Assembly: GCA_947044365.1 (NCBI GenBank)
Contig: OX345636.1
Location: 49,842,746-49,906,745, forward strand
Reading direction: 5' to 3'
Length of the DNA: 64,000 nt
From: Petrosia ficiformis
Taxonomy: Eukaryota; Porifera; Demospongiae; Haplosclerida; Petrosiidae
Shown here: positions 57,301-60,491 of the stretch, piece after piece
How the letters are laid out: each line of letters begins with the position of its first letter
Numbering within the stretch: position 1 is the stretch's first letter
Notes under the pieces: model-generated
What the model was told of the DNA's origin: nothing
Database searches by the model: none
Seen by the model: the letters and a program-made list of their open reading frames with translations, nothing else
Translations under genes and position numbers: made by a program

Positions 57301-58720
57301 ATCGAACCCGTGGGAAAGCAATCATAGGGATGGCCCTACGGGCCATAAAAACACTTGCATGTACATGCAAAGAATGATGTGTTACTACAGAACTATCATC
57401 TATAATTATATCTATAACAATTATTATTATTACACTCAATTTAAGTGATATCTGTAGTAAAGGTCTCTTTTACTTAATCAAAGAATCACTGACCTTGGAG
57501 TAGTATTAGTATCATAGCAATTTTGTTTAGATAATCAGACAAGGACATATAGAAGGATGAAGTAGCTTTTGTAGTACATTATTCATGACATACATTTTTA
57601 CTGTGGTTCATGGCAAAATGTGCCCCCTGTGCCCCTATGATTCCTACACCTACTGTACATGTATGTATTTGTAATGCTAATATTTCAGCTGACCTGAATA
57701 CAGCCTATTATAGTTACTATTTTGATTATCCACTTCTCTTACTTTCTAAATGTTTTTTATCAAATATTAGGAATATATTTCACTATTAGTTCCAGTTTCT
57801 ATGTAAGCTACGAGCACAGATATACTGTAAAGCTTGAGCACACATTTAATGACATGCCATGCCCATTAATTGACTGAGCCCCACAGAATGACACAACTTC
57901 CTTAACTATGTATACGATGCGTTTGTGACACAAACATAATTATATGATTAAACCTCATAGAAAGCAATTATATAAGTGTGCAGAAGTGACTTGAAGGAAA
58001 CCAAATGAAATTCTCCAGCAATATTTCCAATTATATGGTACTTTGAAAGGTTACTAAAAAAAATAAGAATAAGCATAGTTACAGAATAGTTTGATAAAGA
58101 AGCTCAGAGAAATCATTTAAAATGATGACTATAATGAAAATGTGAAGTATTGAATTCTCTGAGATGAACGTCTTAGTTATTATTGTGAAGTAGCAACAGT
58201 TATTGGAGAGAAATATTTCCAAGTCGCCAGACTGTATGTTTTGTTTTGCTATGTACACATGCATGTAGATTATAGTTATATGCTTGCCCACGTAACACCT
58301 CTTAATCTATAGACATGTTCATTGTAAAAAATCTTTTTAGAATCTTTCCTCTATATGCTTTCCCCCCAAACCCCTAACACCCTTCATCCCCTAGGTGACC
58401 AAAGAAGGACCATTATAATGAACAAGTGTCCAAAAACAACTGATGTCTACAACTTGCTGAAGAAACAATCATCACTTTATGACGACTTTGCTAGAGAACT
58501 GAGCATTGGTGATGAATTACATGATAAGCTAAAAAGCAATAAGACTTCACATAAAGAAAAATTGTATGATGTCCTAAGAAACTGGATTGCGGAAAAAACT
58601 TGTAGCGTGACTTGGGCAAAGGTTCTTGAGATACTGGATGACCTTCAATTGGAAGATGTTGCTGAGGAAGTGAAGCAGTTCTTAGACAAAGAGGAGACTT
58701 TAAAAAAATACGTTCAATGA
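3884..58720 (+). CDS. Multi-exon gene with repeated short exons, two UBA exons and C-terminal Death domain (5' end outside or unseen)
   Basis: Exons read: 3884-3990, 4116-4221, 4654-4727, 5478-5514, 6884-6940, 13126-13205, 14989-15034, 16963-17007, 17386-17453, 18293-18329, 18951-18983, 19685-19741, 28611-28649, 30304-30360, 31937-31975, 35295-35342, 35666-35703, 37603-37706, 39029-39101, 42505-42657, 44600-44633, 45162-45247, 47607-47710, 49000-49072, 58395-58720. Each has an AG acceptor and a GT donor, and phases agree at all junctions, giving 1921 nt ending in TGA. No in-frame stop was seen. Domains: acidic/Lys-rich start, repeated low-complexity modules, UBA, Pro/Tyr/Gln-rich stretch, Trp-rich segment, second UBA, Death domain. 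UBA domains bind ubiquitin and Death domains self-assemble, so an intracellular death or immune-signalling adaptor is likely; that is inference. Introns reach 9.3 kb and carry most of the transposons. Some small exons may be wrong or alternative, and the start codon was not found. Confidence 0.72.
5478..6940 (+). CDS. Module 1: class B and class C exons
   Basis: 5478-5514 (37 nt, phase 1 to 2) encodes [13 protein letters not shown], and 6884-6940 (57 nt, phase 2 to 2) encodes a peptide ending [11 protein letters not shown]. The B exon has a close relative at 18293-18329 ([13 protein letters not shown]) and the C exon has relatives at 16963, 19685, 28611, 30304, 31937 and 35295. The split Trp codon (TG|G) joins B to C. 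Between them lie about 1.4 kb of repeat sequence shared with copy 1. Confidence 0.65.
7150..7389. mobile_element. Palindromic MITE, family P1
   Basis: The two halves are imperfect reverse complements: the left starts GCATGTAGGGATATTAAGAC and the right ends with the complement form ..TGATGTCCTGCATGC. The inner arms carry ACAACCCTATGTA and TACATAGGTTTGTTATG. Related copies occur at about 15150-15300, 17850-18060, 30050-30216 and 41705-41955, with half copies at 2959-3008, 23600-23700 and 51745-51800. It has no coding capacity. Confidence 0.75.
7390..8240. other. Intron sequence without a supported gene
   Basis: AT-rich sequence between the P1 MITE and a gypsy relic. A short open stretch after TTTTAG at 7873 looks codon-like but has an acceptor phase that does not fit the neighbouring exons. 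I make no call. Confidence 0.3.
8245..9290 (+). pseudogene. Ty3/gypsy pol relic: RT start fused to integrase end
   Basis: The translated plus strand shows the start of a gypsy reverse transcriptase region ([14 protein letters not shown] near 8500, then [13 protein letters not shown] and MESLGVIS near 8560-8620). At about 8730 it passes directly into an integrase C-terminal part ([20 protein letters not shown], then a [10 protein letters not shown] motif near 8870) and the Arg/Pro-rich tail of pol ending near 9283. The RT catalytic core, RNase H and most of integrase are missing through an internal deletion, and several stops and frameshifts break the frame. It lies in the 6940-13126 intron and cannot be active. 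Confidence 0.8.
9297..9495 (+). mobile_element. Probable 3' LTR of the plus-strand gypsy relic
   Basis: It follows a purine-rich stretch (AAGAAGGGA at about 9289-9297) and starts TGTAGAATG, as expected for an LTR start after a polypurine tract. The right end is unclear because it runs into the opposite-strand gypsy relic. No partner LTR was found upstream. Confidence 0.45.
9495..11075 (-). pseudogene. Ty3/gypsy protease-RT-RNase H relic
   Basis: Read on the minus strand in order: a protease start FLVDTGAEV (about 11046-11072), the protease-RT spacer (10586-10831), RT with [20 protein letters not shown] and [12 protein letters not shown] (10210-10530), the IDDVLIAS active-site motif near 10195-10220, and RNase H with [13 protein letters not shown] and [14 protein letters not shown] (9609-9720). 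The RT core has lost about 20 codons just before IDD, putting the motif in another frame. Other frameshifts split protease and RNase H. The 3' end stops at the LTR of the plus-strand relic, so the two elements are fused tail to tail. Confidence 0.85.
11090..11545 (-). pseudogene. Second minus-strand gypsy RT fragment
   Basis: The minus strand contains WCAGMVV (about 11425-11450) and LREPHPLS (about 11350) from the RT N-terminal half. After a gap come AGVTLNSEK and GHLIDQDGI with EPEKIAAI (about 11130-11260), from the RT C-terminal thumb region. The core between them is deleted. Its subfamily differs from the element at 9495-11075 (distinct motif wording), so it is a separate insertion or neighbour rather than a continuation. 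Confidence 0.75.
11550..13120. other. Intron sequence, no gene recognised
   Basis: AT-rich sequence with a poly-C run near 13001-13012. The first few hundred bases may still belong to the decayed gypsy relic, but I could not recognise further motifs. Confidence 0.3.
13126..17007 (+). CDS. Module 2: class A, B and C exons
   Basis: 13126-13205 (phase 2 to 1) starts [13 protein letters not shown] and is a class A exon. 14989-15034 (1 to 2) encodes [15 protein letters not shown] and sits in the B position. 16963-17007 (2 to 2) encodes [15 protein letters not shown], a class C exon. Donors are GTAAGT, GTATGT and GTTAAA. Class A starts resemble those at 17386 ([10 protein letters not shown]), 35666 (STDEQYNDE) and the inside of 39029 ([10 protein letters not shown]). 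The order A-B-C matches module 1 and module 3. Confidence 0.6.
13291..13387. repeat. 42-bp tandem repeat, about 2.3 copies
   Basis: Units at 13291-13332 and 13333-13374 are identical, starting GCTATATTTTCCATATAGAG, with a partial third unit. Confidence 0.9.
13600..13690. repeat. Short inverted repeat with a CCCGAGGGC centre
   Basis: GATTCATGCTATTT and AAATAGCATGAATC flank a core with CCCGAGGGCAAAACC. The core resembles that of the larger palindrome at 20193-20330. Confidence 0.6.
14615..14817 (+). CDS. Possible alternative exon (about 67 codons)
   Basis: The frame opens after TTTTTGTAG and starts in phase 1, which fits the 13126-13205 exon end. It encodes a well-mixed, globular-looking sequence with [20 protein letters not shown] and [19 protein letters not shown], ending at TAA 14815-14817. 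It could be an alternative terminal exon. Alternatively, the GTAAAA three bases before the stop could act as a donor in phase 2, making it a substitute for the class B exon at 14989. The family is not recognised. Evidence is codon-like composition and phase only. Confidence 0.35.
15150..15300. mobile_element. Palindromic MITE, family P1 (truncated)
   Basis: Contains the inverted pair GTAACCCTACATAAGTAC and GTACTTATGTAGGGTTA, followed by the right-arm sequence CATCCCTACATCTTTCATT. The outer left arm is missing. Confidence 0.6.
15377..15983. mobile_element. Non-autonomous piggyBac-like element, copy 1
   Basis: Flanked by TTAA at 15377-15380 and 15980-15983, the piggyBac-type target. The ends are inverted repeats: TTAACCCTTGGAGGACTG at the left and the complement form TTAACCCTTAGAAGACTG at the right. 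The inside holds a short hairpin GTCACATATATGTGAC near the right end. The 164-codon open frame across the element is not shared intact by the copy at 30833-31428, so I treat it as non-coding. Confidence 0.75.
15984..16960. other. Intron sequence with TA microsatellite
   Basis: Contains an alternating TA tract at about 16232-16296. No exon is supported until 16963. Confidence 0.5.
17386..19741 (+). CDS. Module 3: class A, B and two class C-position exons
   Basis: 17386-17453 (2 to 1) is class [17 protein letters not shown] and onward. 18293-18329 (1 to 2) is class [14 protein letters not shown]. 18951-18983 (33 nt, 2 to 2, donor GTAAGA) encodes [10 protein letters not shown] and is the least certain. 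19685-19741 (57 nt, 2 to 2) is class C, ending [10 protein letters not shown]. The B and C exons are clearly related to 5478-5514 and 6884-6940, supporting duplication of the whole module. Confidence 0.62.
17850..18060. mobile_element. Palindromic MITE, family P1
   Basis: The left arm has ACATGTAGAGATTGGAATGG and ACAACCCTACATAAGTATAG; the right arm has the complementary GGTTATTATGTTGAAGTA and TTTGTTGCTAAAGTAC. Confidence 0.65.
19003..19222 (-). mobile_element. MITE rich in ACTAAAAC motifs, family T1
   Basis: It is the reverse-orientation relative of the MITE interrupted at 60079-63105: both share the end GACAATAATGACC plus a TAGTGTTxTAGT terminus, and an interior of CTAAAACTAAAT and TTAGTTATAG. 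The terminal inverted repeats are about 14 bp (TAATGTTGTTTTAG at left). Confidence 0.6.
20193..20330. repeat. Palindromic hairpin element with GC-rich centre
   Basis: Two arms of about 60 bases pair around a loop containing CCCGAGGGCGTAGCCC. Paired segments include GGTAATAGTTAATAAACCC with GGGTTTATTAACTATTACC, and GCCTACC with GGTAGGC. It lies just upstream of the Crypton relic and could be its flanking repeat or an independent MITE. Confidence 0.75.
20375..21843 (+). pseudogene. Crypton-type tyrosine recombinase relic (DUF3504-like)
   Basis: Open stretches at 20375-20623, 20602-20907, 21005-21262, 21310-21540 and 21559-21843 together resemble the DUF3504/KIAA1958-like recombinase family: [20 protein letters not shown] (about 20830), [20 protein letters not shown] (about 21440) and [13 protein letters not shown] (about 21595-21640). 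The family's HxxR motif (normally TNHSLR) reads TNYSF followed by a stop, and the catalytic Tyr position reads His (ALRKHEH). Frameshifts separate the parts, so the enzyme is dead. The N-terminal part carries a direct duplication of about 140 bp (20393-20530 and 20534-20670). It sits in the 19741-28611 intron in the sense direction. Confidence 0.8.
21844..24353. other. Intron with degenerate local duplications
   Basis: Contains a nested hairpin at 21950-22010 (CTGTATATTTACTGGTGAAT and complement). Around 22180-22600 there is similarity to the flanks of the C exons at 19685, 28611 and 31937 (for example AAATGAGAAAAGTA and TTAGTACTTTCCTGTAGTAA), but no exon remains. 23090-23520 is a repeat also seen at 33880-34320 and 53880-54080 (GATGGCACTAGTGTT). 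Confidence 0.55.
23722..23930. mobile_element. Truncated piggyBac-like element, copy 3
   Basis: It keeps the inner sequence TTTTCCGACATGGAGTAC and the right end TCTTCTAAGGGTTAA with TTAA at 23927-23930. It has lost the left end and an internal part after AAGCGCTT. It adjoins a half copy of the P1 MITE (23600-23700). Confidence 0.7.
24354..27609 (-). mobile_element. LTR retrotransposon with 5-bp target duplication
   Basis: Direct repeats at 24359-24498 (140 bp) and 27481-27604 (124 bp) start TGTGATATCTTTACTTG and end CATACTACA on the plus strand. They are flanked by ATAGT at 24354-24358 and 27605-27609. On the minus strand, TTGGCGACGAGGATGG lies directly inside the 5' LTR, the primer-site-adjacent sequence common in gypsy elements, and a purine tract GTGGGAAGGAA precedes the 3' LTR. 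The element inserted into a TTATAGTATGG-type minisatellite. At 3.25 kb it is shorter than a full gypsy element because most of gag and protease is missing. Confidence 0.88.
24552..27480 (-). pseudogene. gag-pol relic of the LTR element (gypsy type)
   Basis: Minus-strand order: a short gag start (from 27480), fused after about 40 codons to a protease tail ([12 protein letters not shown] near 27160); RT with [15 protein letters not shown] (about 26830), [17 protein letters not shown] and [13 protein letters not shown] (about 26510-26620); RNase H and tether pieces (26050-26290); integrase with [10 protein letters not shown] and CEIC of the zinc-binding part (25450-25570); and an integrase C-terminal domain (24759-25070). 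The catalytic Asp pair in YIDD is kept. Stops and frameshifts split the frame in at least five places, and gag is almost all lost. Confidence 0.85.
27605..27720. repeat. Minisatellite of TTATAGTATGG-like units
   Basis: About ten imperfect units of 10-11 bp. The sequence left of the LTR element (24320-24358) has the same units, so the insertion split the array. Confidence 0.85.
27900..28910 (+). repeat. Local duplication with class C exon, copy 1
   Basis: Matches 30770-32560, including the flanks of the C exon (GTTAGTATTCCTGTAGTAAAATATTAATGACC type sequence on the acceptor side). Within this copy, 28130-28300 and 28316-28480 are themselves a degenerate tandem pair. Confidence 0.75.
28611..31975 (+). 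CDS. Three class C exons in a row
   Basis: 28611-28649 encodes [13 protein letters not shown], 30304-30360 encodes [19 protein letters not shown], and 31937-31975 encodes [13 protein letters not shown]. All are phase 2 to 2 (39, 57 and 39 nt), so any can be added or skipped without frameshift. The first and third are paralogues from the local duplication. Donors are GTAAAT, GTAGAT and GTAAAT. Confidence 0.6.
28911..30040. other. Intron sequence, repeat-like
   Basis: 29030-29280 resembles 41160-41390 (shared TTTCTGGAGCTA and TAGCACA..TTTATT), so it is a dispersed repeat. The rest is AT-rich with no exon supported. Confidence 0.4.
30050..30216. mobile_element. Palindromic MITE, family P1
   Basis: The left arm GTATGTAGGGAT and CCACTTCCACATAACAACCC pair with GTTGTTATGTGGAAGTGGTG on the right. 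Near-perfect hairpin. Confidence 0.75.
30770..32560 (+). repeat. Local duplication with class C exon, copy 2
   Basis: Partner of 27900-28910. It is longer because the piggyBac-like element at 30833-31428 inserted into it, and because of extra sequence after 31976. Confidence 0.75.
30833..31428. mobile_element. Non-autonomous piggyBac-like element, copy 2
   Basis: Bounded by TTAA at 30833-30836 and 31425-31428. Ends read TTAACCCTTAGAGGACTGAG and its near complement CTAGGGGTTAA. The paralogous segment near 27965 has no insertion, which supports mobility. Confidence 0.78.
32221..32654. mobile_element. TIR element with CACTGTAAAAA-type ends
   Basis: The ends TACACTGTAAAAACTGATTG at left and TTCTTTATAGTGTA at right are inverted repeats extending about 45 bp, including AACCAATTGATTGGTT and AACCAATTGGTT. 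Candidate TA target duplications lie at 32221-32222 and 32653-32654. No transposase is present. Part of the interior resembles 28660-28910. Confidence 0.6.
32655..35290. other. Intron with dispersed repeats and a large hairpin
   Basis: Contains the hairpin at 33235-33430 and a repeat at 33880-34330 shared with 23090-23520 and 57170-57330 (for example AACGCATACTC and CATAGGGATGGC). No exon is supported before 35295. Confidence 0.5.
33235..33430. repeat. Palindromic hairpin element with CCTTCGG centre
   Basis: Arms of about 90 bases pair around CGCCTTCGGCTCG. Paired segments include GTTTACATAACGCACTCG with its near complement CGTGCATTATGTAAACTCG, GTCAATAAAG with CTTTATTGAC, and AATGTAGCAC with GTGCTACATT. 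Confidence 0.8.
35295..35703 (+). CDS. Module 4: class C and class A exons before the UBA exon
   Basis: 35295-35342 (48 nt, 2 to 2) encodes [16 protein letters not shown], and 35666-35703 (38 nt, 2 to 1) encodes [13 protein letters not shown] plus a split Glu codon completed by the UBA exon. Acceptors are AACAG and CTCCAG; donors are GTAAAT and GTTAGT. The class A exon is followed directly by the UBA exon, so class B is absent here. Confidence 0.62.
35800..35940 (-). pseudogene. Gypsy integrase C-terminal fragment
   Basis: The minus strand reads [20 protein letters not shown], then [20 protein letters not shown], the typical small barrel domain at the integrase end. Only this piece is recognised. 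A further open piece at about 36110-36220 (minus, [20 protein letters not shown]) may be unrelated. Confidence 0.65.
37603..37706 (+). CDS. UBA domain exon 1
   Basis: 104 nt, phase 1 to 0, acceptor TTCCTCAG, donor GTTCGT. The encoded 34 residues contain [16 protein letters not shown] and [14 protein letters not shown], matching helices 1-3 of a UBA fold: a Gly in the loop after helix 1, the T-N-N-D-V-D-E-A stretch, and a terminal L-L. UBA domains of about 40 residues bind ubiquitin; here the preceding exon supplies little of helix 1, so the domain is compact. A paralogue with only a few changes lies at 47607-47710. The donor is weak, but the next exon starts in phase 0 as needed. Confidence 0.82.
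39029..39101 (+). CDS. Linker exon after UBA 1
   Basis: 73 nt, phase 0 to 1. It encodes [19 protein letters not shown] and continues PQAFG. Its STNPQ part resembles the class A exon start, and the AG before it would give a class A phase, so it may be an A exon fused to a short lead. The paralogue is 49000-49072. Confidence 0.7.
39150..39340. repeat. Imperfect palindrome in block A intron
   Basis: GTTATTACACCCCTC near 39201 pairs loosely with GAGGGTGTAGTAAC near 39313, with GACCGAGGTC in the middle. A shortened version is in block B at 49160-49290. Confidence 0.5.
39856..40480 (-). pseudogene. Crypton-type tyrosine recombinase fragment
   Basis: The minus strand shows the recombinase C-terminal half. 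From 40480 down: [20 protein letters not shown], then [20 protein letters not shown], then [29 protein letters not shown] and VRRYK. The catalytic Tyr (RRYK) and the GH are kept, but the HxxR motif reads HSLH, losing the Arg. One frameshift lies near 40240-40330. It is antisense to the host gene in the 39101-42505 intron and has no counterpart in block B, so it may have inserted after the duplication. Confidence 0.8.
41518..41557. repeat. Perfect 40-bp palindrome
   Basis: Two 20-base arms with no loop, centre CCTGCC|GGCAGG. Every base pairs with its complement. Confidence 0.95.
41705..41955. mobile_element. Palindromic MITE, family P1
   Basis: Long hairpin with CCTTAGCAACAAAATTAAAC and CCACTTCCACATAATAACCC pairing with the right half (TTTTATGTGGAAGTGG, TTTTGTTGCAAAGGTACC). 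A TA tract follows at 41970-41997. Confidence 0.75.
41998..42260. repeat. Nested palindromic element, copy 1
   Basis: An outer pair GATGGTGACATC / GATTTCACCATC encloses TATA-rich DNA. A second hairpin follows with arms GAGTTATATACAAAATATAG and its complement around GCAAGCTCGGGC. The same arrangement recurs at 42880-43200. Confidence 0.75.
42505..42657 (+). CDS. Pro/Tyr/Gln-rich exon
   Basis: 153 nt, phase 1 to 1, acceptor CACCTGCAG, donor GTCAGT. It encodes a low-complexity stretch starting [20 protein letters not shown] and ending [10 protein letters not shown], with repeated G-Q-x-P motifs. Such stretches are usually disordered and act as flexible or assembly-prone linkers. Being symmetrical, it can be skipped without frameshift. 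No counterpart was found in block B, where retroelements lie at the matching position. Confidence 0.75.
42880..43200. repeat. Nested palindromic element, copy 2
   Basis: Same plan as 41998-42260, with hairpin GATGTGATATAGCCC / GGGCTATATCACATC around TCGCAGGCTC, plus a further perfect inverted pair around GGACCGTCC (about 43120-43175). Confidence 0.8.
43201..44595. other. Intron sequence of block A
   Basis: AT-rich; 43900-44560 resembles 54200-54700 and 55080-55540 (for example ATGCTCTCC and CAAACTATG). No further exon is seen. Confidence 0.45.
44600..45247 (+). CDS. Short basic exon and Trp-rich exon
   Basis: 44600-44633 (34 nt, 1 to 2) encodes [10 protein letters not shown] plus a split Lys codon. 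45162-45247 (86 nt, 2 to 1, donor GTAAGT) encodes [20 protein letters not shown] and onward to SGLNTQ. The WW..W..SW pattern is unusual for this protein and could be an amphipathic membrane- or partner-binding segment. Decayed or diverged paralogues are at 55978-56016 and 56549-56622. Confidence 0.65.
45361..46576. other. Sequence between the large duplication blocks
   Basis: 45420-45540 is weakly similar to 57430-57560. 45550-46500 is less AT-rich than its surroundings and has no duplicate that I see. I recognise no protein in it. Confidence 0.35.
47607..47710 (+). CDS. UBA domain exon 2
   Basis: 104 nt, phase 1 to 0, same borders as exon 1 (TTCCTCAG, GTTCGT). The protein is the same except the start, where NVQFLL reads [26 protein letters not shown] is kept in full, whereas the surrounding intron has more base changes and indels. 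Two changes out of 34 residues suggest that it is used, which would give the protein two tandem ubiquitin-binding folds. Confidence 0.8.
49000..49072 (+). CDS. Linker exon after UBA 2
   Basis: 73 nt, phase 0 to 1, encoding [19 protein letters not shown] and continuing PQAVE. Its phase 1 end can join the phase 1 Death exon at 58395 directly, giving Gly-Asp-Gln at the join. This direct join is my preferred transcript because the two exons in between do not fit. Confidence 0.7.
49640..49679. repeat. Short inverted repeat at the end of strong block B similarity
   Basis: GAAGAAATTAGAT pairs with ATCTAATTTCTTC around a 14-base loop. It sits where the block A/B similarity stops. Confidence 0.85.
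49880..51246 (-). pseudogene. APE-type LINE relic: 2A-like peptide and endonuclease
   Basis: The minus strand starts (51246) with a hydrophobic segment, [18 protein letters not shown], followed at 51022-51045 by D-I-K-I-N-P-G-P, a 2A-like ribosome-skipping motif whose usual Glu is Lys here. Further on comes an APE endonuclease region: [15 protein letters not shown] and [20 protein letters not shown] (50290-50420), [12 protein letters not shown] / ILGDLNW-like sequence (about 50150), [20 protein letters not shown] (about 50010-50080), and [14 protein letters not shown] (about 49930-49970). Reverse transcriptase is absent, and frameshifts break the endonuclease. Some L2/CR1-like LINEs in invertebrates carry such 2A sequences before the endonuclease. 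It lies antisense within block B of the host gene. Confidence 0.78.
51745..51800. mobile_element. Fragment of P1 MITE
   Basis: AACCACTTCTGTATAACCCT followed by ACATAAGTACCTATG matches the inner left arm of the P1 family; the rest is absent. Confidence 0.45.
51840..53760 (-). pseudogene. Ty3/gypsy gag-pol relic
   Basis: From 53760 downwards on the minus strand: TTGGCGACGAGGACAAC leader (primer-site side), gag with [20 protein letters not shown] and [19 protein letters not shown] (53375-53563), zinc-knuckle-like sequence near 53150, protease with [17 protein letters not shown] sequence (about 52900-52930) and GPNLFGRN (about 52720), RT pieces (52356-52658, then [15 protein letters not shown] near 52250), and the RNase H start (about 51860-52010). 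Both LTRs and integrase are missing. Many stops break the frame. It resembles the element at 24.4-27.6 kb in leader sequence. Confidence 0.82.
53761..55970. other. Intron of block B with internal duplication
   Basis: 54290-54700 and 55080-55540 are two similar segments (AATTACCATCAATGATTCCT and ACTATGATTATATCAATAAT in both), each also resembling 43900-44560. 53880-54080 matches the repeat at 23090 and 33880. Confidence 0.6.
55978..56016 (+). pseudogene. Decayed copy of exon 44600-44633
   Basis: The acceptor (TGTACAG) and donor (GTAAGT) are kept, but the exon is 39 nt instead of 34, so its end phase no longer fits. In the required phase it reaches TAA after nine codons (ENTGGGTG then stop). 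If included it would end the protein before the Death domain. It is best read as a skipped relic of block B, or as a regulated poison exon. Confidence 0.65.
56549..56622 (+). pseudogene. Diverged copy of exon 45162-45247
   Basis: 74 nt, acceptor CCTTATAG, donor GTAAGT, phase 2 to 1. It encodes [20 protein letters not shown] and ends NSGP. The SGWF..SGFS part aligns with SW-FSSWSG of the original. It is open, but its start phase has no partner unless the damaged 55978 exon is used in another way, so it is probably skipped. A minor isoform cannot be excluded. Confidence 0.5.
56780..57048. mobile_element. 269-bp TIR element
   Basis: Perfect 28-base terminal inverted repeats at 56780-56807 (starting GATCATGTGAAATACACGG) and 57021-57048. 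The interior has TAGCTACCGAGCGCAGCAAG and no coding capacity. It is a MITE of unknown superfamily. Confidence 0.85.
57049..58394. other. Last intron: dispersed repeats
   Basis: 57120-57340 and 57790-57980 are copies of one repeat (CCCATTAATTGAC, ACTTCCTTAACTA, ACACAAACATA), also seen at 34190-34330. The branch and acceptor region before 58395 is pyrimidine-rich with CCCCTAG. Confidence 0.5.
58395..58720 (+). CDS. Terminal exon: Death domain
   Basis: Phase 1 start after CCCTAG, stop TGA at 58718-58720. After about 12 linker residues comes a six-helix Death-fold sequence: [20 protein letters not shown] (helix 1), [12 protein letters not shown], then [15 protein letters not shown] with the conserved Trp, then [20 protein letters not shown] ending in a charged tail. 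Death domains self-associate and recruit adaptors or kinases in apoptosis and NF-kB-type signalling. The fold is complete and the frame open, so the gene appears to be under selection. The exon can also be read from an upstream in-frame Met at 58355, but the acceptor phase fits the spliced version better. Confidence 0.9.
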
Positions 58721-60078
58721 TTATGCTGCTATATATAAATAGTGATATGTCACAGAGCTTTTAATACAATTACCATGTGTAAAAATTTTTTAGTTTTTAA
58801 AAAATAATTACAGCTGAAGTTATTGCTATCTATAATTATTATTAATTCCCCACAGCACAACTTATTTAATTTTATATATTAATGAAGAAATATATGAGCT
58901 GATCAATATCGATGGGCACTGAACCTAATGCTCAGCCAAATGCATACCTGGTTGAATCTCTGCTGTGTCATCAGTTCTGTAGATCTCTTTCGCTGCCGAA
59001 GTCTTGTTTGTCTATCATTCAGCAAGAATAACAACATGCTAAACTACTATATTATATACCAGCTGCAGTTGCCAACTGCAATTCATTTCCTGAGTTTGAT
59101 ATTCAGGACACTAAGTGAATATGAAACTAATTCCATGCAGCATAACTAAATATAAATCCAGTTTGAATTCTGGAAATGGATTACCAGAAACACAATCAAT
59201 ATTGATTATGCATCTGTTGAGCAGTCAGTCCTTCTTAATTATAAAACAAGTGTATATATACTGCAATAAAAGAAATCTTAATTTTAATCTTTGTACTCAT
59301 ACAATATCAACACATGAAGGCTCTACTACTCATTTGCAACAGGTTTGATATCTCCAAGTTCTATTCCAATGACAGAATATATATATATATATATACATCC
59401 CAAACTAAACATTCACAAATAGGGAGATTTATAGTTAACTGCGGTGTTGATGCTGAACATCAAAATAATTATATTATATAATACCATTCTCTCTATAGTT
59501 TGTATTTTTTTTTATTTATCATGTTTATATATACCATCAATTATAATTATCTCTTTATGTATAATGCCCTTTGATATATTAAACAACAAACGACTTGGAT
59601 TACTAAGGTTAAATATAATTATACATAACATATGATACATGTGATACAAGCATAATATAAACAAAGAAAACATGCATGAATATTTATAATTATTATTACG
59701 GATAAAATAATTAATGTTAAATAAGTGTACAAAATATACAGTAAGTTATAATAATTCTATTCAGAATGCAAACTGATACCATAATAAAATAATATACTAG
59801 TTTATATATAATGACAATGCAAACTGGTACTATAATAATTATATAGTATACTAGTAGTTTACATTGAATGAATAATGATACAGATACAGTACTAATATCA
59901 AATATACATGTGTGTGTGTGTGTGTATGTGGTTAGTGATAATTGGCCATACAGACATTAGTTAGCTATTAAATATAGTTCCTCAGTAGCCTTCAGACTAT
60001 CAATGACATCTTGTTCTCGACTCAGTTTAGCAATCTGTTTGAAGTACATTGTGGGTTATAAATATGTTGAATGAAATT
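58721..60078. other. Downstream flank of the Death-domain gene
   Basis: AT-rich, with a TA tract at about 59371-59393 and a TG tract at about 59910-59928. No clear polyadenylation signal was assigned. It contains the possible minus-strand exon at 59957-60034. Confidence 0.4.
59957..60034 (-). CDS. Possible last exon of a convergent gene
   Basis: On the minus strand, after the acceptor TTCAAACAG, the frame reads IAKLSREQDVIDSLKATEEL and YLIAN, then TAA. The sequence is amphipathic and coiled-coil-like, and the pyrimidine/AG context is reasonable. The rest of such a gene would lie beyond the transposons at 60.1-63.8 kb. Evidence is limited to one short exon. Confidence 0.3.
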   Translation of the reverse strand: MAKLSREQDVIDSLKATEELYLIAN

Positions 60079-60491
60079 TAGTGTTGTTTTAGCTTGACAA
60101 TAATGACCACTTTTAGTTATAGTTATAGTGTGTCTAGTTAATCACAATTTAGTTATAGTTATAGTCAAATAAGTAAAATAATATTAGGCTTACTAAAAAA
60201 ATTTTAGTTTTAGATAACTAACCAAAAGTGCCCATTTTTCATTTTAGATATTGCTGCAGACCTGTAATTTAGTTATAGTTTAGTTAATTAAGTCACAATG
60301 GCTTACTAAAAGGGGTTTTAGTTATACCATATACCGGGAAATGTTCGCGGTAGAATATTTTGCGAATGGCCTATTTTGGAGTATTCGCGAATTTTAATTT
60401 TCACGAATTGCCACAATTTTACCGCCCACTTCCAATTAAGTAGATAGATTGAAGCCCTGCCCAACCACGTGTATAATTTGTTTACTCGAAA

